64,000 nt of DNA from Coriobacteriaceae bacterium (GTDB lineage Bacteria > Actinomycetota > Coriobacteriia > Coriobacteriales > Coriobacteriaceae), in the NCBI GenBank assembly GCA_015062655.1, contig SUUG01000018.1, positions 62,001 to 126,000 on the forward strand. The letters are read 5' to 3'. The position numbers were made by a program, and so were the translations under genes. Shown here piece by piece: positions 1-7,224 of this stretch. Within the stretch, counting starts at the first letter, position 1; each line of letters begins with the position of its first letter. The notes under the pieces are model-generated. The model was not told the origin of the DNA. It worked only from the letters and a program-made list of their open reading frames with translations, and did no database searches.

Positions 1-1405
1 CGGCGGCGCCGTAGTGGGCGGCGATCGGGAAGACCTCGTCCATGACGGCGCGCTTGCCGCTCACCGAGTTGATGATCGGCACGCCGGCGTAGCGGCGGAC
101 GGCGGCCTCGATGGCCCGCGCGTTCGTGGAGTCGATCTGCAGCGGCAGCGTGGTCGCCGCGCAGAGCCGCTCGGTCGCCTGGGCGAGTACGGCCGCCTCG
201 TCGATCCCGGGCAGGCCCACGTTCACGTCGAGGATGTCGGCGCCCTGCTCCTGCTGGCTGATGCCCTGGCCCACGAGGTAGTCCAGGTCGCCGTCGCGCA
301 GCGCCGCCTTGAGGAGCCGCTTGCCCGTGGGGTTGATGCGCTCGCCGATGACGGCGATCCGGTGTTCGCGGGCCGGAAGCGACACGAGCTCCTGGGCCGA
401 GGTGACCCGGAGCGCCTCGGGCAGCTCGCGCGGCGCTGGCGCGCGGCCCTCGATCAGGTCCTTGAGCAGGCGGATGTAGTCCGGATCCGTGCCGCAGCAC
501 CCACCGACGACGCTCACGCCCGCCTCGATCATGGCCGCGACCGCCCGCGCGTACTCGGGCGCGTGGATGTCGTAGACCGTGCGCCCGCACGAGACGTGCG
601 GGAGGCCGGCGTTCGCCTGCACCATGACCGGGCGGGCGGTGTGCGCGAGCATGCGCTCGACAAGCGGCGCGAGCTCATCGGGGCCGAGCGAGCAGTTGAT
701 GCCGATGACGTCGGCGCCGAGCGCGTCGAGCGTGACGGCTGCCACCTCGGGGCTCGTGCCGAGGAAGGTGCGGCCGTCGGCCTCGAAGGTCATGGTCGCG
801 AAGATCGGCAGGCTCGTCTGCTCCTTGGCGGCGAGCACCGCGGCCTTGATCTCGAGGAGATCCGTCATGGTCTCGATCACGATAAGGTCGGCACCGGCCG
901 CGGCGGCCGCGCGGGCCTGCTCGGCGAACAGCTCGTAGGCCTCGTCAAAGGACAGGGTTCCGAGCGGGCGCAGCAGCGATCCGATGGGGCCGATGTCGGC
1001 GGCCACGTAGCGCGCGCCGGCCGCCCGGGCGCAGGCGACGGCCGCGTCGAAGATGGCCTCGACCTGCGCTCCCGCGGCCTCGGTCGCGAGTTTCTGGCGG
1101 TTGGCACCGAAGGTGTTCGTGGTGACGACCTCGCTGCCCGCCTCCACGTAGGCGCGGTGGACGGCCGTCACGGCGTCGGGGTCGGTGAGGCAGAGGAGCT
1201 CGGGCAGGGCGCCGGCCTCGAGGCCCGCGGCCTGGAGCATCGTGCCCATCGCGCCGTCGAACAGCAGGTGCCGGCGGCCCTCGAGCACGGCGCGGAGGTC
1301 GGCGTCCCTGAGGGCGAGGGCGTCCAGGGCACGCGGGGCGAAGGCGGCCGGGCGAGCGCCGGCCTCAGTCACGCGGGCGATGTAATCGATCTGGGGCTGC
1401 GTCAT
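1..1405 (-). CDS. metH: Methionine synthase (MetH), N-terminal part; gene runs off the left edge
   Basis: Cobalamin-dependent methionine synthase transfers the methyl group of 5-methyl-THF to homocysteine. The 468 codons present start at ATG 1405 behind GAGGAG. Visible first is a homocysteine S-methyltransferase domain (residues ~45-340) with FDGAMGTMLQ, the zinc ligand Cys in GINCSLGP and the paired zinc Cys in VGGCCGTDP. A pterin-binding domain follows (from ~370) with GERINPTGKR and ILDVNVGLPG, and runs to the window edge. The B12-binding and activation domains would lie outside, so a bifunctional homocysteine methyltransferase/pterin protein without them cannot be excluded. It is divergent from the UPF0210 gene at 1611. 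The 205-bp gap shows no riboswitch I can recognise. Confidence 0.9.
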   Translation of the reverse strand, partial: MTQPQIDYIARVTEAGARPAAFAPRALDALALRDADLRAVLEGRRHLLFDGAMGTMLQAAGLEAGALPELLCLTDPDAVTAVHRAYVEAGSEVVTTNTFGANRQKLATEAAGAQVEAIFDAAVACARAAGARYVAADIGPIGSLLRPLGTLSFDEAYELFAEQARAAAAAGADLIVIETMTDLLEIKAAVLAAKEQTSLPIFATMTFEADGRTFLGTSPEVAAVTLDALGADVIGINCSLGPDELAPLVERMLAHTARPVMVQANAGLPHVSCGRTVYDIHAPEYARAVAAMIEAGVSVVGGCCGTDPDYIRLLKDLIEGRAPAPRELPEALRVTSAQELVSLPAREHRIAVIGERINPTGKRLLKAALRDGDLDYLVGQGISQQEQGADILDVNVGLPGIDEAAVLAQATERLCAATTLPLQIDSTNARAIEAAVRRYAGVPIINSVSGKRAVMDEVFPIAAHYGAA

Positions 1406-1567
1406 GGGGGCTCCTCGGCAGGCGGTGACAGGGGATCCCAGTATAGACGGGTCGCCGCAGGCGGCGGGACCGGTGGCGAAGTTGTAACGGAGCAGGCATG
1501 CAGCAAGTACGCATGTTACAGCTGCGCGGCCCGCACCCGCACGGCGGCGCGGACGCGGGCGACAAGC

Positions 1568-1573
1568 TAGAAT
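1568..1573 (+). promoter_or_regulatory. Candidate -10 box (TAGAAT) for the UPF0210 gene
   Basis: TAGAAT lies 37 bp before the ATG at 1611. An identical hexamer sits at a similar distance before yhbY (6368-6373), which supports both. No convincing -35 hexamer is visible at 16-18 bp. Confidence 0.35.
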
Positions 1574-1610
1574 CAGAGGCGTCAACCAACCCGTCACGAG
1601 AGGGACGCGC

Positions 1611-2975
1611 ATGTCGATCACGCCGCAGGAAATCGCCGAGACCCGGGGCATGGTCTCCGAGCAGAACCTGGATATCCGCACCATCACCATGGGCATCTCG
1701 CTCATGGGATGCGCCGACGAGGACCTCACCCGCATGTGCACGAAGGTCTACGACCACGTGACGCGCACGGCCGAGCACCTCGTCGAGACCGCCGGCGCGC
1801 TCGAGCGCGAGTACGGCATCCCCATCGTCAACAAGCGCGTCGCCGTGACCCCGGTGGCCCAGATCGCGGCCGCCTGCGACGACGTCGACCTCATCCCCCT
1901 CGCCCATGCGCTCGACCGCGCGGCCGAGACCCTCGGTATCGACTACCTAGGCGGCTACTCGGCCCTCGTGCACAAGGGAACCGGCGACGCCGACCGCCGG
2001 CTCATCGCCTGCATCCCCCAGGCGCTCGCCGAGACGAGCCGCGTCTGCTCGAGCCTGAACGTGGCGAGCCTGCGCGCCGGCATCAACATGGACGCCGTCC
2101 TCCTCGCCGCCCAGACCGTCCGCCGCGCCGCCGAGCTCACGGCCGACCGCGAGTGCGTGGGCGCCTCCAAGTTCGTCGTCTTCGCCAACATGGTCGAGGA
2201 CTCCCCCTTCATGGCCGGCGCCGTGCACGGCTCGGGCGAGGCGGATGCGGTCGTCAACGTGGGCGTCTCCGGGCCGGGCGTCATGGCGGCCGCGCTCGAG
2301 GAGCTGTCCGAGACCGCCGACATGATGGAGGTCGCTGAATGCATCAAGCAGACGGCCTTCAAGATCACGCGCGCCGGCGAGCTCATGAGCCGCGAGGCGG
2401 CGCGCCGCCTCGGCGTGGAGAAGGGCATCGTGGACCTCTCGCTCGCCCCCACCCCGGCCGTGGGTGACTCGGTCGCGCGGATCCTCGAGATCATCGGCGT
2501 GGGCCAGTGCGGCGGCCCCGGCACCACGGCGGCCCTCGCCCTGCTCAACGACTGCGTGAAGAAGGGCGGCGTCATGGCGAGCTCGAGCGTGGGCGGCCTC
2601 TCGGGCGCGTTCATCCCCGTGTCCGAGGACGCCGGCATGATCGCCGCGGCCGAGGCGGGCGCGCTGTCGCTTGAGAAGCTCGAGGCCATGACCTGCGTCT
2701 GCTCCGTGGGCCTCGATATGATCGCGATCCCGGGCGATTCGAGCGTGGAGACCATCGCCGGCATCATCGCCGACGAGATGGCCATCGGCGTCATCAACAA
2801 CAAGACCACCGCCGTGCGCATCATCCCCGCGATCGGGCGCGCGGAGGGCGAGGCCGTGGAGTGGGGCGGGCTCTTCGGCAAGGCCCCCGTCATGCCGGTG
2901 AACCAGCATGCGGGCACCGTGTTCGCGCACCGCGGCGGGCGCTTCCCCGCGCCGCTGAACTCGCTCAAGAACTAG
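1611..2975 (+). CDS. UPF0210 / DUF711 (PFL-like) family protein
   Basis: A 454-residue protein, full length for the UPF0210 family, which is conserved in Firmicutes, Actinobacteria and archaea. The family resembles glycyl-radical (PFL-like) folds but its reaction is not established. Family-typical stretches are visible: the N-terminal [14 protein letters not shown], the central [19 protein letters not shown], the [20 protein letters not shown] segment and ...[10 protein letters not shown] near the C-terminus. There is no signal peptide or membrane segment, so it is cytosolic. ATG 1611 follows GAGAGGG. In many genomes this gene follows a small ACT-domain gene; no such gene is seen upstream here. 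A methyltransferase follows 12 bp downstream and is probably co-transcribed. Function unknown. Confidence 0.85.
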   Translation: MSITPQEIAETRGMVSEQNLDIRTITMGISLMGCADEDLTRMCTKVYDHVTRTAEHLVETAGALEREYGIPIVNKRVAVTPVAQIAAACDDVDLIPLAHALDRAAETLGIDYLGGYSALVHKGTGDADRRLIACIPQALAETSRVCSSLNVASLRAGINMDAVLLAAQTVRRAAELTADRECVGASKFVVFANMVEDSPFMAGAVHGSGEADAVVNVGVSGPGVMAAALEELSETADMMEVAECIKQTAFKITRAGELMSREAARRLGVEKGIVDLSLAPTPAVGDSVARILEIIGVGQCGGPGTTAALALLNDCVKKGGVMASSSVGGLSGAFIPVSEDAGMIAAAEAGALSLEKLEAMTCVCSVGLDMIAIPGDSSVETIAGIIADEMAIGVINNKTTAVRIIPAIGRAEGEAVEWGGLFGKAPVMPVNQHAGTVFAHRGGRFPAPLNSLKN

Positions 2976-2987
2976 GGGCGCGAAGCG

Positions 2988-3875
2988 ATGACGGAGTGCG
3001 CGCGCTCGATGCTGCTTGAAACCGACTGGAACGAGGAGTGGATGCGCCTCGCGCGGGAGCGCCGCCGCGCGGACGTGCCCGCGGCCTGGGATGTCAGGGC
3101 GCGGCACTTCCGCCCGCGCGAGACGGCGCCCTACGCGCGGGCGTTCATCCGCCTGATGGGGGCGGCGCCCGGCGAGTCCGTGCTCGACATGGGCTGCGGC
3201 GGCGGGTCGATCGCGATCCCGCTCGCGCGCGCCGGGCACGAGGTGATCGCTGCCGACTTCTCCCCCGCCATGCTCGATGCCGTGCGCACGGGCGCGGCGC
3301 ATTACGGGGTTGGCGAGCGCGTGCAGGTGCGTGAGCTCGCATGGGCCGACGACTGGGAGGCCGCCGGCGTGGCGCCGCGGTCGGTGGATGTGGCGATCGC
3401 GAGCCGATCCATCGCCACGGGGGACCTGCGCGGCGCCCTCATGAAGCTCGACCGCACGGCGCGGCGGCGGTGCTGCGTCACGCTCGTGACGGGCGCGAGC
3501 CCGCGTCTGGACACCACGGTCATGGATGCGATCGGCGCGGCGTACACGAGCGGGTGCGATTACGTGTACGCCTTCAACATCCTCGTGGGCGAGGGCATCG
3601 CGCCTGAGGTGGCCTACATCGACTCCCCGCGGCGCGACACCTTCGACTCGCTCGAGGCGGGCGTCGCCGATTTCAGCCGCATGCTCGAGGGCGGCAACGA
3701 GGACCGCGCGGGCGAGCTGCATTCGTATATCGAGGCGCATATGGTTCCGAACCCGCACGCGGGCGAGCCGGGGTCGAAGGGGCTGCCCCAGGGCCGCTAC
3801 ATGCTCGACCACGTGCGCCGCGTGCGCTGGGCGTTCATCTCCTGGGAGCCGCGCGCGGACACCGACCATGCGTGA
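2988..3875 (+). CDS. Class I SAM-dependent methyltransferase
   Basis: A 295-residue cytosolic protein with a Rossmann methyltransferase core. Motif I is VLDMGCGGGS (residues ~65-74), followed by the acidic end of strand 2 in VIAADFSPAML. This fits Methyltransf_11/25-type enzymes. The substrate is not readable from sequence. The C-terminal ~150 residues are not familiar to me. It starts 12 bp after the UPF0210 stop, so translational coupling is likely. The ribosome site (AGGGG) is weak, and an in-frame ATG at 3009 is an alternative start. The region after the stop (3876-4336) is filled with repeats. Confidence 0.75.
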   Translation: MTECARSMLLETDWNEEWMRLARERRRADVPAAWDVRARHFRPRETAPYARAFIRLMGAAPGESVLDMGCGGGSIAIPLARAGHEVIAADFSPAMLDAVRTGAAHYGVGERVQVRELAWADDWEAAGVAPRSVDVAIASRSIATGDLRGALMKLDRTARRRCCVTLVTGASPRLDTTVMDAIGAAYTSGCDYVYAFNILVGEGIAPEVAYIDSPRRDTFDSLEAGVADFSRMLEGGNEDRAGELHSYIEAHMVPNPHAGEPGSKGLPQGRYMLDHVRRVRWAFISWEPRADTDHA

Positions 3876-3990
3876 TTCAACGTAGTGACGGCGAAAACGC
3901 GCCGAACGCTCTGGCTGTCGGCGGGAACGGATCCGGTGGACGCCGGCCTAGTTGCATATTGTGCGGCTCTGCACCTTTTTCCGAAACAAC

Positions 3991-4026
3991 CTTGCGGCTC
4001 TGCACACCGGTGTGCAGAGCCGCAAG
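3991..4026. repeat. Perfect 36-bp palindrome
   Basis: The arm CTTGCGGCTCTGCACACC is followed directly by its exact reverse complement. A partial direct copy of the arm (GCGGCTCTGCAC) lies at 3963-3974, and a related AGCCGTAAGAAACGCAA at 4092-4108 echoes the right flank (AGCCGCAAGAAACGCAA). It belongs to the repeat-filled gap 3876-4336 and is unlike the 64-bp repeats next to it. It has no T-tract, so it is not a typical terminator. Confidence 0.85.
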
Positions 4027-4127
4027 AAACGCAACCGCTCCCACCTGCGGGAACGAGATCGGTACTCCGGGTGCCGCCGTCGAGATACACATAGCCGTAA
4101 GAAACGCAAAAGGGGGTGCCGCCACGT

Positions 4128-4191
4128 ACGCCGAGCGTGCGCGATCCGGGCTCCGCGCCGTGCCAAACCTCGAATCACGAACGCTCGGTGC
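4128..4191. repeat. 64-bp palindromic repeat, degenerate copy E
   Basis: Left end ACGCCGAGCGTGCGCGAT and right end AATCACGAACGCTCGGTGC match the ends of the intact 64-bp copies at 42897, 42970, 60388 and 61622. The length is again 64 bp although the sequence has drifted. Copy F lies 40 bp downstream. Confidence 0.65.
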
Positions 4192-4231
4192 CCCGCCGAC
4201 TCCGCACCGAGAACCCCCGCGTCCGCCGCAC

Positions 4232-4295
4232 GCGCCGAGCGTGCGCACATCGGCATGACGCACGCGTCTGAGTCCGGATAACGCACGGTCGGCAT
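4232..4295. repeat. 64-bp palindromic repeat, degenerate copy F
   Basis: Left end GCGCCGAGCGTGCGCACAT and right end GGATAACGCACGGTCGGCAT align with the 64-bp family and keep the 64-bp length. Together with copy E it forms a pair abutting the truncated end of the yibE-like pseudogene. Confidence 0.6.
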
Positions 4296-4336
4296 CCACC
4301 TTCAATATCAACCGAGGGATCTCGGCTTCAATACCC

Positions 4337-4837
4337 CTATCCATGAACAGGGCGAACGCCAAGCCGATCACGCTGCGCAGCCCCTTTATGCCGCCGACGG
4401 CCACCATCGCGATCGAGAAGGCCGCGAGAATCCCCGCGCTCACCGGGACGCGGTCGTAGTTGAACACGGAGTAGTAGGAGGTTCACGCCCTCCTGGCGTT
4501 CCGCCTTGATGATCACCCGCTCGCCTGCACGGCCCAAGACGTTGTGGTCGGCGGCGAGGTTGTTCACGGCCTCGACGGTCTCGCCGGCGAACTCGCCCGA
4601 CTCGATGCGCACCTCCAGGGTCTGCGAGCCGAGGAAACGGCCCGTGCCCTCCTCGGGCGTGAGGTCCTCGGCCACCACGCGCGTGACCGTGGCCTCAGGG
4701 TAGCTGATGCCGTTCGCGGTGAGCAGCTGAAACGAGGTGTCACGGGTGCGGGCGAACAGGAGCGTGGCTGCCACGATGACGAGCATGGCCGCCACGGTGA
4801 CGAGGTCGCGGGGGTTTGCCGGGAGTTTCTTTAACAC
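4337..4837 (-). pseudogene. YibE/F-like membrane protein, frameshifted and truncated
   Basis: The GTG at 4837, behind AAGGA, opens a protein with an N-terminal membrane segment (residues ~10-26) followed by a soluble region typical of YibE/F proteins. The frame then breaks at about 4470-4482. Upstream reads EGVNLLLL in one frame. Downstream, YYSVFNYDRVPVSAG and then a membrane segment containing VAVGGIKGLRSVIGL, the conserved YibE/F core, reads in another frame. After about 45 further residues the homology stops, where the 64-bp repeats begin; a whole family member is usually well over 350 residues. The frameshift plus the missing C-terminal half make this a dead gene. The extra downstream codons are not YibE/F-like. 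Confidence 0.75.
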
Positions 4838-6126
4838 GCAGGTCCTTCCAAGACGGGAATGGAGGCGGCCGCCAGCCATGCGCGGCTGACGGCCCTGATC
4901 GGGATATACGGGGTGCGCGGGGATGGGCACTACCGCGGGTGCGCTGGCGGATCACGCCGGCGGTGACGGCTGCCGTGGCGAGAGCGACCACGCCGGCGGC
5001 GACCAGCAACATCGGCGCGTCGCCGGTCCTCGGCAGGATGCGGGGGCGCTTCTTGCCGGGGTCCGCGGGCTTCACAGCGGGCTTCGAGCCCTTGCCCTCG
5101 CCCTCGTGCACGACGGGCTCGACGCCCTCGTCCTCGTCCTTGCCGGTCTGATTCGCACCGGTCTGGCCGTCAGTCGGCTGCTCGGTGTCGTCCTCGGCGC
5201 GAAGCTCCACGGTGAACGCATGGGGCTTGGTGGTGCCGGTGCAGTCGCCGACACCGCGGGCGACGACCGTGGCCGTGCCCTGCGCGGTGTTGTCCGCATA
5301 CTCCAAGACGTAATCGACCCCTGGCTCAAGCCAGTCACGAAGGCGTTTGCGGACGTGGTGCCGAGCCAGTTGAAGTTGCGCTGCGCCTCGGTGGCGCCTA
5401 CGGCGTACTCGACGCCCTTGATGTCGGCTTCGGCGGCGCCCGTGGTGAGGGTCATCTTCTTGAGGTCGAAATACACATCCGAGCTGCTGGGACGCCCGTT
5501 GTGGAGCTCGACGGCGACCACGTTGCCCGAGGTCTTGAGGTTGAGCGACGCGATGTCGGTGAAGCCGATCTGAGCTTCCCTCGGCACGCTGTCATTCGAG
5601 CCGCCGTACCCGCTCTCGTCGAAGCTGGCGTCGCCCCCGCCCGCGATGCGCACGCCGTTCACGTAGATCGTGGCGGCGTCGTCGTAGGCGAAGGCGCCCT
5701 CGATGCCCTTGACCTCGGCGGGGTTCTCCACGCCGAAGGTGGTGCGGAAGTAGAAGACGGGGATGTCCGTGCTCGTGTCCTCGATGTACTGGTTGAGCAG
5801 GTTCTTCGGGGTGTTGCCGCCGCCCAGATCGGCGATCGCGCCGCGCTTGGCGCCGAAGCTGCCCGCGGCCTCCTTCCAGGCGGGGTCGCTCACCGCCGCC
5901 GATGTGCGCCAACCCTCGGCCGGCACCTGGTTGTCGTCTCGATACTGCCAGGTCTTGGTGCCCGAGACCACCACGTCGCTCGCGGTGCCGTCCGCCGCCG
6001 CCGTCGTCGGGCCGACGAGGCCGGCCGCGATCGTCGCCGCGACCAGGACCGCGGGGACCGCGAGCGCGAGGCAGGACCGCCATGCCAGCCCGCGTCTTCC
6101 GGCGAACCGTTGCAGAGCTTGTTTCA
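4740..6126 (-). pseudogene. LPRTG-anchored surface protein remnant (phosphoesterase-type N-terminus), internally deleted
   Basis: ATG 6126, behind GGAGGGG, starts a signal peptide (MKQALQRF.. then a hydrophobic stretch to about residue 40) and a ~230-residue secreted region. This ends in a segment (VGATEAQRNFNWLGTTSA) like the N-terminal Fn3-type domain of secreted purple-acid-phosphatase-like metallophosphoesterases. Near 5310-5340 the frame breaks. The sequence resumes in another frame as EPGVDYVLEYADNTAQGTA, an Ig-like surface-repeat motif, then an acidic linker, LPRTGD, a membrane segment and a basic tail. The catalytic phosphoesterase core is absent, so a large internal deletion joined two ends out of frame. 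The second frame also runs past the usual sorting-signal end to 4740, over the start of the yibE-like gene. Confidence 0.7.
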
Positions 6127-6405
6127 TCTTCCATCCCCTCCGATATGTTTTGCATCGCTGCGGCGCAAGCCCCCGGCGCTTCCGAGCGGTCGACGCACGG
6201 AGGCTCAAGGCTAGGGAGGAAACGCCAGGGTTCCTCAGGGGGCAGGTAAGCTCTCGGCATGCCCTCGGTAAGGAGTGCGAACGACTTCCGCAATGCCTGT
6301 GTAAGCGCTCGGATGCCGGTGCGCCCGAAGCGGCGGGCGGCAGATGCCCCCGCCTTGGCAGACCTGCTAGAATAGCCTGCGGAAACACGTGGAAAGGAAC
6401 GTATC

Positions 6406-6705
6406 GTGGCACTCAACGGCAAGCAGGTGCGGCACCTCCGCAGCCTCGCGCACCATCTGAATCCGGTCGTCTTCGTGGGCAAGGCCGACATCACCGACGC
6501 GGTGATCAAGCAGGTCGAGGACGCGCTCGAGGCTCATGAACTCATCAAGTGCGGCGTCCAGGACGGCAGCGACCTGTCCGCGCAGGAGGCGGCAGTCGAG
6601 ATCGCCGAGCGCTGCGACGCGGACATCGTGCAGGTCATCGGCCACCGGTTCTCGCTTTACCGGACGAGCCAGAAGAAGGATATCGAGCACATCCAGCTGC
6701 CCTAG
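6406..6705 (+). CDS. yhbY: Ribosome assembly RNA-binding protein YhbY
   Basis: A 99-residue protein consisting of one CRS1/YhbY (CRM) domain. It has the family signatures NGKQVRHLRSLAHHLNPVVF near the N-terminus, VGKADITDAV, ALEAHELIKC and VIGHRFSLYR near the C-terminus. The family binds pre-50S particles in bacteria. The length (about 97) is normal. ATG 6406 follows GGAAAGGA, and TAGAAT at 6368-6373 is a candidate -10 box. It is monocistronic; the terminator-like hairpin at 6786-6814 follows. The 520 bp to the next gene carry an inverted-repeat element and the ppc terminator. Confidence 0.93.
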   Translation: MALNGKQVRHLRSLAHHLNPVVFVGKADITDAVIKQVEDALEAHELIKCGVQDGSDLSAQEAAVEIAERCDADIVQVIGHRFSLYRTSQKKDIEHIQLP

Positions 6706-6728
6706 GGGGTTTGTTTAAAGAGAAATTC

Positions 6729-6863
6729 CGATTGTAGGGGGATTTTTCGGATCGGGCTTTTATACCTGCCTTTTTGCACAACCGTGCGCCCATCTCTTTG
6801 CAGGTGGGCGCTTTGCTATGGTGGAGTGTTCACGCGATAGCACGAACCATCCCCCTACAATCG
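6729..6863. repeat. MITE-like 135-bp element with 15-bp inverted termini
   Basis: CGATTGTAGGGGGAT at 6729-6743 is the exact reverse complement of 6849-6863. The 105-bp interior holds a hairpin (6786-6811) and no reading frame of note. It sits 23 bp after the yhbY stop. No second copy is seen in this window. Confidence 0.55.
6786..6814 (+). terminator. Probable terminator for yhbY
   Basis: The stem GCGCCCA / TGGGCGC with a 12-nt loop is followed by CTTTG. The T-run is short. It lies inside the inverted-repeat element, so the element appears to supply the terminator. Confidence 0.5.
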
Positions 6864-7152
6864 ACTTTTTTATCGCGCCGCCACCCCCGCTGGCGTGGAC
6901 ACGCACAGCCTGAAATGAGCAACAAGGGGCCAAACCAGACCAGGCCCCCGTTCATAGGCGCTCCTCAAGCCTTGCCCCCGGCAAGCGGGCGCCATGAACA
7001 ACCACGTGCCGCCGTCGCAACAAATACAGGTGGGCCGAAGAAACGACGGCAGGCAAAACGGCCGCACCCGCCAGCGCGGCACCCCCCCCTCGCCAGCGCG
7101 GCACCGGCCAGCAGCGCGGCTACCTACGTCTCAGCTGCGTCGCGCCCTCGAA

Positions 7153-7188
7153 CAAAAAGCGGTCCGGCCCCGCGGGGGCCGGACCGCT
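7153..7188 (-). terminator. Rho-independent terminator of ppc
   Basis: On the minus strand a long GC stem (AGCGGTCCGGCCCC / GGGGCCGGACCGCT) is followed by TTTTTGTT, 37 bp after the ppc stop. The sequence between here and 6863 shows short direct repeats of GCCAGCGCGGCACC (about 7068-7120) and no gene. Confidence 0.85.
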
Positions 7189-7224
7189 CGTCTCAACCAG
7201 GGCAGACGGGATACGCCGCAGCCC

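Noticed and set aside
14..1570. Long plus-strand ORF opposite metH
   Set aside because: It is the antisense shadow of the metH frame; composition is Arg/Gly/His-rich without recognisable domains, and metH landmarks on the other strand are clear.
1406..1610. SAM or cobalamin riboswitch before metH
   Set aside because: The 205-bp gap shows no recognisable B12 box or SAM-riboswitch core.
1947..3869. 640-codon minus-strand ORF opposite the UPF0210 and methyltransferase genes
   Set aside because: Runs antisense through two good genes with low-complexity sequence.
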